Of a DNA stretch of 64,000 nucleotides, positions 17,283 to 25,602 are shown in pieces. Source of the DNA: Streptomyces longisporoflavus (lineage in GTDB: Bacteria > Actinomycetota > Actinomycetes > Streptomycetales > Streptomycetaceae); assembly GCF_014649775.1 (NCBI RefSeq), contig NZ_BMTR01000020.1, positions 1 through 64,000 on the forward strand. Direction: 5' to 3'. The position numbers and the translations under genes were made by a program. Below the pieces are notes generated by a model that was not told where the DNA came from, searched no databases, and saw only the letters and a program-made list of their open reading frames with translations. The number at the start of each line of letters is the position of its first letter. Position 1 is the stretch's first letter.

Positions 17283-19255
17283 CGCTGGCCCTCCCCCTCC
17301 GCGGACACGACGCCCGCCTCCGTATGTACATCGGCAAACCCGGGGCCCGCTTCCGCCCGCCCGCCCACGGGTGCCGGAGCCCTTTCCCCGGTCACGGGAG
17401 CCGCCCCCGCTCCCGACATCAGCCACGCGTACTCCGCGTTCTCCCGCAGCAGTTCCTGGTGCGTGCCCACCGCGGTGATACGGCCCTCGGAGAGGAGGGC
17501 GACGCGGTCAGCGAGGAGGACCGTGGAGGGGCGGTGGGCCACGACCAGGGCCGTGGTGTCCCGCAGGACGCGGCGCAGGGCCGCTTCCACCAGGGTCTCC
17601 GTGTGGACGTCGAGCGCCGAGAGCGGGTCGTCGAGGACCAGGAAGCGCGGGCGGCCCACCACCGCGCGGGCCAGGGCGAGGCGTTGGCGCTGGCCGCCGG
17701 AGAGACTCAGGCCCTGCTCGCCGACCTGCGTGTCCGTGCCCTGCGGCAGCGCGTGCGCGAAGTCGGCGCGGGCGACCTCAAGGGCGCGTCGCAACTCCGC
17801 GTCGCCCGCGTCCTCCCCTGCCCCCATCAGGACGTTCTCGCCCACCGTCGCGGAGAACAGCGTCGGCTCCTCGAAGGCGACGGCCACCAGCGTGCGCAGC
17901 CGCTCGCGTTCCATCTCCGCGATGTCCTCGCCGTCCAGCGTGATGCGACCCTCGGTCACCTCGTGCAGCCGGGGCACAAGCGCCGTCAGCGTGGTCTTGC
18001 CGCTGCCCGTCGCGCCGACGAGCGCGAGCGTCTCGCCGTGGCGGATGTGCAGGTCGATGCGGTCGAGCGCGGGCGGGGCATCGGCGGGCGCGTCCGGGTA
18101 GCGGAACCGTACGCCGTGGAAGCGGAGACCGTCGGTATCGGAGGAGCCGTCGGAGCCCTCGGAGGAACCCTCGCCGGGTGACGCGGCGAGGGCGGAGGAG
18201 GACTCCGGCTCCGCGTCCATCACCTCGAAGTAGCGCTCCGTGGCCGTCGCCGACTCCTGGCTCATCGCGAGCAGGAACCCGATCGACTCCACCGGCCAGC
18301 GCAGCGCGAGCGCCGTGGAGAGGAACGCGACCAGCGTGCCCGTGGACAGGCCGCCGTCCGCCACCTGCACGGTCCCGAGCACCAGCGCCGCGCCGATCGC
18401 GACCTCCGGCAGCGCCATGATCACCGCGTAGATCGCCGCGAGCAGGCGGGCCTTGGCCAACTCCGTGCCCCGCAGCGTGCGCGAGAGCTCGCGGAACGCG
18501 CGCGCCTGACTGCGGTGCCGGCCGAAGCCCTTGATGATGCGGATGCCGAGCACGCTCTCCTCGACGACCGTCGTCAGATCGCCGACCTGGTCCTGCGCCC
18601 GCCGCGCCACGGCCATGTACCGGCCCTCGTAGTACGCGCAGACGATCACCAGCGGAACCAGCGGCGTCAGGAGCACGAGGCCGAGGGCCCAGTCCTGCGC
18701 CACCAGGATCGCCATGCCGACCACGATCGTCGTCCCGTTCACGACCAGGAACGTCAGCGGGAAGGCGAGGAACATCCGCAGCAGCATCAGATCCGTCGTG
18801 CCGCGCGACAGCAACTGCCCCGAGGCCCAGCGGTCGTGGAAGGCCACCGGAAGCCGCTGGAGGTGGCGGTAGAGATCCGCCCGCATCGCCGCCTCGACCG
18901 AGGCGAGGGGCCGCGCCACGAGCCACCGGCGCAGACCGAAAAGGAGCGCCTCCGCGACACCGAGCAGCAGCAGGAGCAGCGCCCCGACCCACACCCCGCC
19001 GAGATCCCGGTCCGCCACCGGGCCGTCCACCAGCCACTTCAGTACGAGAGGGAAGACGAGACCCGTACAGGAAGCGAGGATGGCGACAAACGCCGCGCTG
19101 AACAGGCGGGTTCGGACGGGACGGACGTACGGCCACAGCCTGAGCAGCGTCCGCGCCGCCGACCCTTCCCGGGCGGACCCCCGGGCAGACCCCCCGGCAG
19201 ACTCCGGGGCGGCTTTCCCGGCAGGTTCCTTGGTCGGTGCATCTGGTTTCGGCAT
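17279..19255 (-). CDS. ABC exporter half-transporter, partner subunit with non-canonical Walker B
   Basis: 658 residues. An N-terminal charged, Gly/Ser-rich extension (about 35 residues) leads into the transmembrane domain and NBD. Walker A is GATGSGKTT, the signature is a perfect LSLSGGQRQR, and the H-loop is VAHRPST, but Walker B reads LVLDDPLSALD, with Asp where the catalytic Glu normally stands. Combined with the ISAGQ signature in the partner, this places both defects in the same composite ATP site. First gene of a two-gene operon overlapping its partner by 4 bp. Start ATG 19255; no strong ribosome site is visible. Confidence 0.9.
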   Translation of the reverse strand: MPKPDAPTKEPAGKAAPESAGGSARGSAREGSAARTLLRLWPYVRPVRTRLFSAAFVAILASCTGLVFPLVLKWLVDGPVADRDLGGVWVGALLLLLLGVAEALLFGLRRWLVARPLASVEAAMRADLYRHLQRLPVAFHDRWASGQLLSRGTTDLMLLRMFLAFPLTFLVVNGTTIVVGMAILVAQDWALGLVLLTPLVPLVIVCAYYEGRYMAVARRAQDQVGDLTTVVEESVLGIRIIKGFGRHRSQARAFRELSRTLRGTELAKARLLAAIYAVIMALPEVAIGAALVLGTVQVADGGLSTGTLVAFLSTALALRWPVESIGFLLAMSQESATATERYFEVMDAEPESSSALAASPGEGSSEGSDGSSDTDGLRFHGVRFRYPDAPADAPPALDRIDLHIRHGETLALVGATGSGKTTLTALVPRLHEVTEGRITLDGEDIAEMERERLRTLVAVAFEEPTLFSATVGENVLMGAGEDAGDAELRRALEVARADFAHALPQGTDTQVGEQGLSLSGGQRQRLALARAVVGRPRFLVLDDPLSALDVHTETLVEAALRRVLRDTTALVVAHRPSTVLLADRVALLSEGRITAVGTHQELLRENAEYAWLMSGAGAAPVTGERAPAPVGGRAEAGPGFADVHTEAGVVSAEGEGQR

Positions 19256-19461
19256 CAGGAGCGAGCCTACGGACGACCACTGACGGAGCCCACCGAGTTT
19301 TGGTCCGTCCGTGCTCGTCCGCTGGTCCTACGACCGGGCCGGACGGCTGGGGAGAACGCCCGCGCCGGTGAAGTCGTACCCCTGCATCATCCGATCGGCT
19401 GATGCCGCTTCGAGCGGGACGGGCGATGTCCGCACCCGCGCCCACCGGCGAGGCTCGGACC

Positions 19462-20364
19462 ATGCCCATCATCGAAGTGCACGACCTGCGCAAGGCCTAC
19501 GGCGGACGGACCGTCGTCGACGGCGTCTCCTTCGCGGTCGAGGAGGGCGAGATCTTCGGCGTCCTCGGCCCCAACGGCGCGGGCAAGACCACCACCGTGG
19601 AATGCGTCGAGGGGCTGCGCGTCCCCGACACCGGCACCGTCGGCGTCGCCGGGCTCGACCCCGTCGCCGACCACGACATGGTCACCCGCATCCTCGGCGC
19701 CCAGCTCCAGGAGAGCGAGTTGCAGGCGAAGCTCACCGTGCGCGAGGCCCTGGAGCTGTACGCCGCGTTCTACCCGCACCCCGCCGACTGGCACCCCCTC
19801 GCCGAACGCCTGCGGCTGACCGACAAGCTGGACAGCCGCTTCGGCAAGCTCTCCGGAGGCCAGAAGCAGCGCCTGTTCATCGCACTCGCGCTGATCGGCA
19901 ACCCGAGGGTGGTCGTGCTCGACGAGCTGACCACCGGGCTCGACCCGCGCGCCCGCCGCGACACCTGGGAACTCATCGAGGACGTACGCGACAGAGGTGT
20001 CACCGTCCTGCTCGTCACCCACTTCATGGAGGAGGCGCAGCGCCTCTGCGACCGCATCGCGGTCATCGACAAGGGCCGGGTCGCCGCCCTCGACACCCCG
20101 GCGGGCCTGATCAGCCGGGCCGCGAACTCCACCGTCATGTCCTTCACGCCGTCCGCGCCCCTGGACGAGCACCTCCTCGCCGCGCTGCCCGCGGTCACCT
20201 CCGTCGACCACCGCGACGGCCGCTACACCCTGAACGGCACCGACGAGACCGTCGACGCCGCCATCACGCTGCTCGCCCGGCACCACATCACCGCACACCA
20301 ACTCCGGGTATCCGACGCCACGTTGGACGACGCCTTCCTCGACCTGACGGGAGCATCGGCATGA
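19462..20364 (+). CDS. ABC-2 type transporter ATP-binding protein (DrrA-like)
   Basis: 300 residues from ATG 19462 (MPIIEVHDLRKAYGG), the usual N-terminus of this family; in-frame ATGs at 19402 and 19426 are less likely. Walker A is GPNGAGKTT, signature LSGGQKQR, Walker B VVLDELTTGLD and the switch His is VTHFMEE, followed by a C-terminal domain of the drug-resistance ATPase type. It pairs with the permease gene that overlaps it by ATGA at 20361. This two-gene transporter is followed by a two-component system, a frequent actinobacterial layout in which the kinase/regulator controls the exporter. Substrate unknown. Confidence 0.92.
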   Translation: MPIIEVHDLRKAYGGRTVVDGVSFAVEEGEIFGVLGPNGAGKTTTVECVEGLRVPDTGTVGVAGLDPVADHDMVTRILGAQLQESELQAKLTVREALELYAAFYPHPADWHPLAERLRLTDKLDSRFGKLSGGQKQRLFIALALIGNPRVVVLDELTTGLDPRARRDTWELIEDVRDRGVTVLLVTHFMEEAQRLCDRIAVIDKGRVAALDTPAGLISRAANSTVMSFTPSAPLDEHLLAALPAVTSVDHRDGRYTLNGTDETVDAAITLLARHHITAHQLRVSDATLDDAFLDLTGASA

Positions 20365-21140
20365 CCGCCGCCGTCACCGCACCTCACGCCGGCGCGCCGC
20401 GCAGGGCGTCGGCCGCCGTGCTCAAGGCCGAGTTCCGGATCTTCCGCCGCGAGCCCGGCGCCCTCTTCTGGATCATGCTCTTCCCCACCATCCTCCTGGT
20501 GGTCCTCGGCTCCATCCCCTCCTTCCGGGAGACCGACGCCGGCCTCGGCGGCATCCGCCTCGTCGACGCGTACGTCCCCGTGACGGTGCTGCTCTCCCTG
20601 ATCATGGCGGGCCTGCAGGCCATGCCGCCGCTGATCACCGGCTACCGCGAACGCGGCATCCTGCGCCGCATGTCCGCGACGCCGGTCCGCCCCTCCGCCG
20701 TGCTCGGCGCGCAGATGGGCATCCACGGAGCCGCCGCGCTCGTCTCGGCCCTGCTCTCGCTGGCCGTGGGCCGCCTGGTCTTCGACGTGCCGCTGCCGCG
20801 CCAGGCCTTCGGCTACGTCCTCGCGCTGCTCCTCGCGATCGCGTGCGGGCTCGCGCTCGGCGCCCTGGTCTCGGCGCTCGCCCGCACCACCAAGGCCGCG
20901 ACCGCCATCGGCTCCGCCGTCTTCTTCCCCTCGATGTTCAGTGCCGGCGTCTGGCTGCCGGTGCAGGCGATGCCGGACGCGCTCGCCCGCATCGTGGAAC
21001 TCGCCCCGCTCGGCGCCGCCGCGCAGGCGCTGGGCGAGGCGGCGGGCGGCGACTGGCCGTCCTTCTCCCACCTCGGCGTGCTCGTCCTGTGGGCGGTCGC
21101 CCTCTCGGCGGGCGCCGCGCGCTGGTTCCGGTGGGAATGA
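20361..21140 (+). CDS. ABC-2 type transporter permease
   Basis: 259 residues starting at ATG 20361 inside the stop of the ATPase gene (ATGA). Six hydrophobic segments are visible, beginning with LFWIMLFPTILLVVLGS and ending LGVLVLWAVALSAGAA, as in the ABC-2 membrane family, with a GYRERGILRRMSATPV loop after the second helix, typical of DrrB-like permeases. Membrane partner of the upstream ATPase. Confidence 0.92.
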   Translation: MTAAVTAPHAGAPRRASAAVLKAEFRIFRREPGALFWIMLFPTILLVVLGSIPSFRETDAGLGGIRLVDAYVPVTVLLSLIMAGLQAMPPLITGYRERGILRRMSATPVRPSAVLGAQMGIHGAAALVSALLSLAVGRLVFDVPLPRQAFGYVLALLLAIACGLALGALVSALARTTKAATAIGSAVFFPSMFSAGVWLPVQAMPDALARIVELAPLGAAAQALGEAAGGDWPSFSHLGVLVLWAVALSAGAARWFRWE

Positions 21141-21195
21141 CGCGCGGGCGGCCCGGCGGACAGCCCGGCAGGTGACCGACACTGGGGACGTGAGC

Positions 21196-22455
21196 ATGAG
21201 TACGGCTGACGCCACGGAGATGATCGAGCGGCGCTGGGGCACGTTCTACCGCTGGGGCCCCTACGTCCTGCTCGGGTTCGGCGTCCTCATGTCGGTGGCC
21301 ACGAGCGCCGTCGTCGGCACGAGCCCCGGCGAGTGGTACGCGGCGGCGGCACTGATCGGCGCGGCGCTCGCCCTCCAGGCGTGGTGGGGCGTCCTCGCCC
21401 GCTCCCGGCCGGGCCCATCGCCCGCGGGCACCCTCTACTACGCCGTGCGCTGGGCGATCGCCTTCGTCCTCACCTGGATCAACCCGTTCTTCGCCTTCTA
21501 CGCGGTCGTCGGCTACTTCGGCGCCGAGCGCCTGCTGCCGCCACGCCTGGTCAAGCCCGGCCTCTTCGCCACCGCGGTCATCATGGCGGGCTCGCAGTCG
21601 GGCGGACTCCCGCCCGGCGAGGAACTCGGCTGGACCGTCTTCGGCGGTCTTCTCGCGGTGAACATCGCGCTGCTCGCCGTCTTCGCCCACCTCGCGGAGC
21701 AGGAGGAACAGCGAGCCCGCGACGCCACGGCCACCATCGCGGAACTGGAACGCACCAACACCGCCCTCAAGGAGGCCATGGACGAGAACGCCGCCCTGCA
21801 CGCCCAACTCCTCGTCCAGGCGCGGGAAGCGGGTGTCGCCGACGAGCGGCGTCGCCTCGCGGCCGAGATCCACGACACCATCGCGCAGGGCCTGACCGGC
21901 ATCATCGCCCAGCTCCAGGTCGTCACGAACGCGGGCGACGAGCGACTGGCCCGCGAGCACCTCGACCGCGCCGCCGCCCTCGCCCGGCACAGCCTCGGCG
22001 AGGCCCGCCGCTCCGTGCACAACCTCTCCCCGACGGCCCTGGAGCACGACGCGCTCCCCGAAGCGCTCGAGAAGACGGTCACGGAGTGGGCCGAACGCAA
22101 CGGCGTCCGCGCCGACTTCACGGTCACCGGACCCGCCGAACCACTGCACGAGGAGATCGAGGCGACGCTCCTGCGCATCGTCCAGGAGGCCCTGTCCAAC
22201 ACCGCCCGGCATGCGGGCGCCGCCCGCCTCGGCGTCACGCTCTCCTACATGCGGGACGAGGTGGCCCTGGACGTACGCGACGACGGCCGCGGTTTCGACC
22301 CGCTGGCCCCGGTGCGGCGCAACGGCTCCGGCGGGTTCGGCCTCGACGGGATGCGGGCCCGCGCCGAACGCATCGCGGGCTCCTTCACCGTGGAGGCGGA
22401 GCCGGGGCACGGCACCGCGCTCTCGGCTCGCGTACCTTTGGTCCGCCATGGCTGA
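21196..22455 (+). CDS. NarL-family sensor histidine kinase
   Basis: 419 residues from ATG 21196 (GGGG 8 nt upstream); a GTG at 21190 is an alternative. The N-terminal third carries about five transmembrane segments (for example PYVLLGFGVLMSVATSAVV and LLAVNIALLAVFAHL), then a coiled-coil-like stretch (EQEEQRARDATATIAELERT), a HisKA_3 domain with phospho-acceptor His226 (AAEIHDTIAQGLTGI) and a C-terminal HATPase with DDGRGFDP. It overlaps the regulator gene by 8 bp. The predicted target is the regulator and, by position, the ABC-2 genes just upstream. The signal is unknown. Confidence 0.93.
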   Translation: MSTADATEMIERRWGTFYRWGPYVLLGFGVLMSVATSAVVGTSPGEWYAAAALIGAALALQAWWGVLARSRPGPSPAGTLYYAVRWAIAFVLTWINPFFAFYAVVGYFGAERLLPPRLVKPGLFATAVIMAGSQSGGLPPGEELGWTVFGGLLAVNIALLAVFAHLAEQEEQRARDATATIAELERTNTALKEAMDENAALHAQLLVQAREAGVADERRRLAAEIHDTIAQGLTGIIAQLQVVTNAGDERLAREHLDRAAALARHSLGEARRSVHNLSPTALEHDALPEALEKTVTEWAERNGVRADFTVTGPAEPLHEEIEATLLRIVQEALSNTARHAGAARLGVTLSYMRDEVALDVRDDGRGFDPLAPVRRNGSGGFGLDGMRARAERIAGSFTVEAEPGHGTALSARVPLVRHG

Positions 22456-23077
22456 CCTGATCACTCTGCTCATCGTCGACGACCATCCCGTCGTACGGGA
22501 CGGGCTGCGCGGCATGTTCCTCTCCGACCCCTGCTTCGAGGTGCTCGGCGAGGCGGCCGACGGCGTCGAGGCCGTCGCCCTGGCGGAGCGCCTCGACCCG
22601 GACGTCGTCCTGATGGACCTGCGCATGCCCGGCGGGGGCGGCGTCGACGCGATCGCCGAGCTGAACCGCCGTGGCGCGCGCGCCAGGGTCCTGGTCCTCA
22701 CCACGTACGACACGGACTCCGACACGCTGCCCGCGATCGAGGCGGGCGCGACCGGATACCTCCTCAAGGACGCGCCCCGCGACGAGCTGTTCACCGCGGT
22801 CCGCGCGGCGGCGCAGGGCCGTACGGTCCTGTCGCCCGCCGTCGCGTCCCGGCTCGTCTCACGCGTGCGTGCCCCCGGCAACGAACCGCTGAGCACCCGT
22901 GAACGGGAGGTGCTCGCGCTCGTCGCCAAGGGCACGTCGAACCGTGCGATCGCCGCGGAACTCTTCATCAGCGAGGCCACGGTCAAGACGCATCTCACCC
23001 ACATCTACGGCAAGCTGGGCGTCAAGGACCGGGCAGCCGCGGTGGCCACGGCGTACGGCAGGGGCATTCTGGGCTGA
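22448..23077 (+). CDS. NarL/LuxR-family response regulator
   Basis: 209 residues from ATG 22448, which overlaps the kinase 3' end. The receiver domain has the acidic pair (IVDDHP), phospho-acceptor Asp57 (VVLMDLRMPGG), and the conserved Thr and Lys (LTTYDTD, LLKDAPRDEL). A C-terminal LuxR helix-turn-helix follows (LSTREREVLALVAKG, EATVKTHLTHIYGKLGV). Cognate regulator of the preceding kinase. Confidence 0.95.
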   Translation: MADLITLLIVDDHPVVRDGLRGMFLSDPCFEVLGEAADGVEAVALAERLDPDVVLMDLRMPGGGGVDAIAELNRRGARARVLVLTTYDTDSDTLPAIEAGATGYLLKDAPRDELFTAVRAAAQGRTVLSPAVASRLVSRVRAPGNEPLSTREREVLALVAKGTSNRAIAAELFISEATVKTHLTHIYGKLGVKDRAAAVATAYGRGILG

Positions 23078-23110
23078 GGGCCGCTGCCGTCCCTGCGCCT
23101 GCTGCCGCTT

Positions 23111-24478
23111 CTACGCCCGCTGCCACAGCGCCGGCGTGTTCGGCGGCTCCCAGCCGGCCTGCGCCTGGTGCCCCTGCAAGCAGCGATAGGCCGACCCGCC
23201 GTAGGTGACGGAGTCACCGGGCGCGTAGACCTTCCCCGCGGCCCACGTGCCGCCGGGCTCGGGGTCGCCCGGACCGGGGCCGGGGCCGCCCCCGGTGGTC
23301 TTGAGCGTCAGGCCGTACTGCTGCAACAGCGGATTGATCGGCTGGTGGAACGTCGTCCCGCCGCTCGAGCAGTTGCCGGACCCGCCCGACGTGACGCCCT
23401 GTGCCTGGCTCCCGGATATGTAGGAGCCGCCCGAGTCACCGGGCTCCGCACACACCGTCGTGCGCGTCACGCCGCTGATGGTGCCCTCGGGGTAGGTGAC
23501 GCTGGTGTTGTGCTGCTGGATCGTGCCGCAGTGCCACCCCGTAGTGGAGCCGGAGCGGCAGATCGACGCACCCACCGGGGACTGCGTGGAGCCCCCGACG
23601 CCGATCCGCTGCCCGCCCTGGCCCTTCACGTACGGGGTGGCGGTCCACTGGGAGTTGGTGGCGACCCAGGCCATGTCCCTGCCGGGAAACGTGGAGGCCT
23701 GGAAGGTGCCCTGTGCCACCTGGTTGTAGCCGGTGGTCGCGGTGCCCGCGCGCCCGCAGTGGCCCGCCGTGGCGAAGCCCTGCTGGGTGCCCTTGGTCAC
23801 GGGGAAGCCGATGGAGCACCGGCCGCCCATGTAGTACGCCTCGCCGCCCACGAGGTCGTACAGCGGACGCGGCCGTTCCGCCGTCCTCTCGATCTGTACG
23901 AGGGAGGACCGGACGCCCGCGGCGGACACGAGGGACTTCGCCGCGGAGACGTGCACGGCCCGCACCACGACCGCGTTGGACCGTACGTCGACGTACCAGA
24001 CGGGAGCGTCGCGCGTGGCCGTCTTCCTGGCCGCGCGGTCCAACCGCGCCTTGGCCGCGTCCAGTTGTGCGACGGAGTGCGGCACGACCTCGGCCCGCGC
24101 GCCCCGCGCCTCGATCGCGGGCACGTCGGAGGCGTCGGTGGTGGCCACGGTGAGCCGCGCCGATGTGCGGCCCTGCACCCAGGCTCCCGCGAAGTCACGG
24201 CCGATGGCGCCTTGCAGGGCTCCCGCGACGGCGCCGGCGTCGGCCTCGTTGACCAGACGGGCCTCGGCCTGCGCCGACGTGATGCCGAGGTCCCGCTGCA
24301 TGGCCTTCAGGACCTCGGGCGAAGTCCTGTCGACGCCGGCGGTCTCGGCGGGGGAGGGCAAGGGGGCGGGGCCCGCCTGTGCGTTCGCGGTGCCGGGCAG
24401 TCCCGCGAGCGCCAGGGCTCCGGCGGCGGCGAACGCGGCGCAGGCCGCCGCGGCGCGTCTGTGATGGATGGGGGGCAT
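23111..24478 (-). CDS. Secreted S1 protease of the streptogrisin C / alpha-lytic type with C-terminal carbohydrate-binding module
   Basis: 455 residues from ATG 24478, with GAGGAG 7 nt upstream. Order: signal peptide (to about residue 33, TANA), alpha-lytic protease prodomain (about 45-210), trypsin-like domain with triad His240 (TAGHC), Asp268 (RDMAW) and Ser349 (PGDSGGS), a Gly/Pro linker and a C-terminal CBM5/12-like chitin-binding module (about 408-455: TWAAGKVYAPGDSVTYGG and GWEPPNTPALWQ). The combination is that of streptogrisin C. Six cysteines in the mature protease domain fit disulfides of this family. Predicted extracellular and possibly bound to chitin or cell-wall polysaccharide. 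It ends 33 bp after the convergent response regulator. Confidence 0.93.
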   Translation of the reverse strand: MPPIHHRRAAAACAAFAAAGALALAGLPGTANAQAGPAPLPSPAETAGVDRTSPEVLKAMQRDLGITSAQAEARLVNEADAGAVAGALQGAIGRDFAGAWVQGRTSARLTVATTDASDVPAIEARGARAEVVPHSVAQLDAAKARLDRAARKTATRDAPVWYVDVRSNAVVVRAVHVSAAKSLVSAAGVRSSLVQIERTAERPRPLYDLVGGEAYYMGGRCSIGFPVTKGTQQGFATAGHCGRAGTATTGYNQVAQGTFQASTFPGRDMAWVATNSQWTATPYVKGQGGQRIGVGGSTQSPVGASICRSGSTTGWHCGTIQQHNTSVTYPEGTISGVTRTTVCAEPGDSGGSYISGSQAQGVTSGGSGNCSSGGTTFHQPINPLLQQYGLTLKTTGGGPGPGPGDPEPGGTWAAGKVYAPGDSVTYGGSAYRCLQGHQAQAGWEPPNTPALWQRA

Positions 24479-24575
24479 GGGACATCTCCTCGGTTGCGAG
24501 GGCGGAGCGGATCGCCCACAACGTAGAAGCCTCAACAGCTGCCCCACAGCTGTCAGCTGACCCCCGCCCCCGGTG

Positions 24576-25526
24576 TTATGGCCCCCGGGACGATGCCGCC
24601 AGCCACGCCGTGTAGCTCTCGCTGCGGGCTGCCGCCTCGGCGTGCGCGGCGCGCGCCTGCGTGAAGACCGCCGCCGCCCTGTCGTGGGCCGGGGCTTCCG
24701 GATGCCAGCCGAGCAGATGCCGCCAGTACAGCGGCGACCCGGCGAGCGGCCTCGTCACCAGACCCGGCGTCGGCGGGAACGTCGCCCGGCACAGCCCCAC
24801 CGCCCGCCCCACCTGCACCAGATGCACGCAGGACGCCACGTCCGTCTCGTAGACGGAGGACGGCGTGAACCCCGCACGGGCGCACGCCGCGGTGAAGCAG
24901 TCCGCGAAACAGCCGTCGCCCGGCACGTCGGTCCACGCCTCGTCCGCGAGGCCGGTCAGGTCGATCTCCCGGCGGGCCGCCAGCGGGTGTCCGGTGGGCA
25001 GCATGACGAAGACCGGGTCACGTGCGACCTCCCGCCACACCAGCAGCTCGCTCTGCGGCGGCGGACTCGCCCCGCACGTCCCCACCAGCGCGAAGTCGAG
25101 CCGCCCGTCGGCCGTACGGGACGCGATCTCCCGCTCCGACCACGAGGTGTGGGTGGTCACCCGCGCCCCTGGATGCGCGGCGGCCAACCGGTCGACCAGG
25201 GCCCCGAGCAGCGGCCCGTGCGTCGCGCCGAGCCGGAACCCCGCGCCGTCCGCCCACTCCCGGCCGAACCGCAGCGCCTCCTCCCGCAACCCGCTGACCG
25301 CGGGCAGCACCACACGGGCGCGGGCGAGCACGAACTCCCCGAGCGCGGTGGCCCGCACCCCCTGCCGTCCCCGCTCGAAGAGCTCCCCGCCCAGCGCGCG
25401 CTCGATCCGCTTCAACTGTGCGCTCAGCGCGGGCTGCGCGAGTCCGAGCGCGGTGGCGGCCTTGGTCAGGCTGCCCGCGTCGGCGATCGCCCGGATCGTC
25501 TTGAGGTGCCGCAACTCCAGGTCCAT
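24576..25526 (-). CDS. LysR-family transcriptional regulator
   Basis: 316 residues from ATG 25526 (MDLELRHLKTIRAIADAGS). The N-terminal winged helix-turn-helix (about 5-65: SLTKAATALGLAQPALSAQLKRIE) is followed by a periplasmic-binding-like effector domain. Targets unknown. It lies 76 bp downstream of glgX on the same strand and could be cotranscribed with it, but nothing ties it functionally to glycogen metabolism. Confidence 0.92.
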   Translation of the reverse strand: MDLELRHLKTIRAIADAGSLTKAATALGLAQPALSAQLKRIERALGGELFERGRQGVRATALGEFVLARARVVLPAVSGLREEALRFGREWADGAGFRLGATHGPLLGALVDRLAAAHPGARVTTHTSWSEREIASRTADGRLDFALVGTCGASPPPQSELLVWREVARDPVFVMLPTGHPLAARREIDLTGLADEAWTDVPGDGCFADCFTAACARAGFTPSSVYETDVASCVHLVQVGRAVGLCRATFPPTPGLVTRPLAGSPLYWRHLLGWHPEAPAHDRAAAVFTQARAAHAEAAARSESYTAWLAASSRGP

Positions 25527-25602
25527 GAGCCGAGCTTGACCCGTGGTCCGAAGCGTCGGCAATGGGCAGGTACGGACCAATGCGGGCGACCGCCGGACGG
25601 AG

